Assembly: GCF_017355935.1 (NCBI RefSeq)
Contig: NZ_JAFIQT010000002.1
Span: 310,001-374,000 of the forward strand
Length of the DNA: 64,000 bases
Source of the DNA: Telluribacter humicola
GTDB lineage: Bacteria; Bacteroidota; Bacteroidia; Cytophagales; Spirosomataceae
Direction: 5' to 3'
Part shown: positions 63,839 to 64,000 of the stretch, one piece after another
How the letters are laid out: every line of letters begins with the position of its first letter
Position numbering within the stretch: position 1 is the stretch's first letter
Position numbers and translations under genes: made by a program
The notes under the pieces: generated by a model
The model's input: only the letters and a program-made list of their open reading frames with translations
Databases searched by the model: none
Told to the model about the DNA's origin: nothing

Positions 63839-64000
63839 CTACTCGTATACGACTTCTTCCCGGTTGTATTTCTGCCGGTATTGAACGGGTGAGAGCCCCG
63901 TAATTTTCTTGAAAGTAGTTCGGAATGCCTTCGGGTCTGTGTAGCCTACGTTGTACATCACTTCGTTGATGTGCTCGCGCGACGTCTCCAGGCTCATCTT
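63839..64000 (-). CDS. AraC-family DNA-binding regulator, C-terminal end
   Basis: The last 53 residues of an AraC-type helix-turn-helix domain, cut by the right window edge. Visible are the second recognition helix and its end: INEVMYNVGYTDPKAFRTTF followed by KKITGLSPVQYRQKYN. The N-terminal part is not in view; it could be a simple regulator or a hybrid two-component protein. Located 78 bases upstream of the GH30 gene and on the same strand, it is a candidate regulator of carbohydrate use there. Confidence 0.87.
   Translation of the reverse strand, partial: KMSLETSREHINEVMYNVGYTDPKAFRTTFKKITGLSPVQYRQKYNREEVVYE

Overview
The window reads as a chromosomal segment of a Bacteroidota bacterium, most likely order Cytophagales (Spirosomataceae-like). 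The grounds are -7 promoter boxes of the TAnnTTTG type, few Shine-Dalgarno sites, several PorT-like (PF13568-type) outer-membrane barrels and Cys-terminated lipoprotein signals, the cluster of two PpiC/SurA prolyl isomerases with MoxR, an M23 peptidase with the HxC zinc motif, and a sulfur operon with a one-chain sulfite reductase. Composition is moderate in GC, with a striking excess of GTAC. I see no rRNA, tRNA, CRISPR array, insertion sequence, phage or integrase. The window is cut inside truA on the left and inside an AraC-type regulator on the right.

Layout. 1-9.8 kb: end of truA, a DUF1835 protein, a MobA-like nucleotidyltransferase, an LprI-like protein, a ketoglutarate-semialdehyde-type dehydrogenase, then a leftward operon for periplasmic folding (double-parvulin lipoprotein, SurA-like PPIase, MoxR ATPase) and an unknown lipoprotein. 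9.8-16.2 kb: agmatine deiminase, then a compact rightward signalling operon: response regulator, TonB-dependent receptor with an apparent frameshift after its signal peptide, YfiR/DUF4154 protein, and a sensor kinase with a CHASE8-like N-terminus. 16-29.6 kb: mixed single genes (sterol desaturase family, phosphotransferase, CtaG/DUF2243 pair, SDR, cupin, DUF2279, YjbR, SGNH, DUF3050, barrel, N-carbamoylputrescine amidase, heptosyltransferase-like GT9 with an LpxL-like acyltransferase).

29.7-38.4 kb: a leftward sulfate-assimilation operon with a recognisable promoter: TauE/SafE transporter, metZ, cysH, cysD, cysN, sulfite reductase, cobA. Together they carry sulfate through APS, sulfite and sulfide to homocysteine, and supply the first siroheme step. 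The transporter begins with what looks like the relic of a siroheme-synthase Rossmann domain, and hairpins sit on both sides of the sulfite reductase gene.

38.6-57.5 kb: thiolase, GtrA, a small barrel with an Asn/Tyr/Arg-rich prion-like lipoprotein, an MBL hydrolase, a lipoprotein, a second PF13568 barrel, leuS, two small secreted proteins that share promoter, leader and signal peptide, a glycerophosphodiesterase, a GNAT-nitrilase fusion, threonine aldolase, and a two-gene molybdenum hydroxylase (IorAB type) with a Tat signal. 57.6-64 kb: M23 endopeptidase, a Tat-exported alditol-oxidase-like flavoenzyme, two small envelope proteins of which one has a broken-looking tail, a GH30 glycosidase and the end of an AraC regulator.

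The most unusual items are the receptor-YfiR-kinase signalling unit with its frameshift, the sulfur operon with its fusion relic and internal hairpins, the prion-like surface lipoprotein, and the duplicated promoter plus signal-peptide cassette. No obviously new defence or mobile system is visible.
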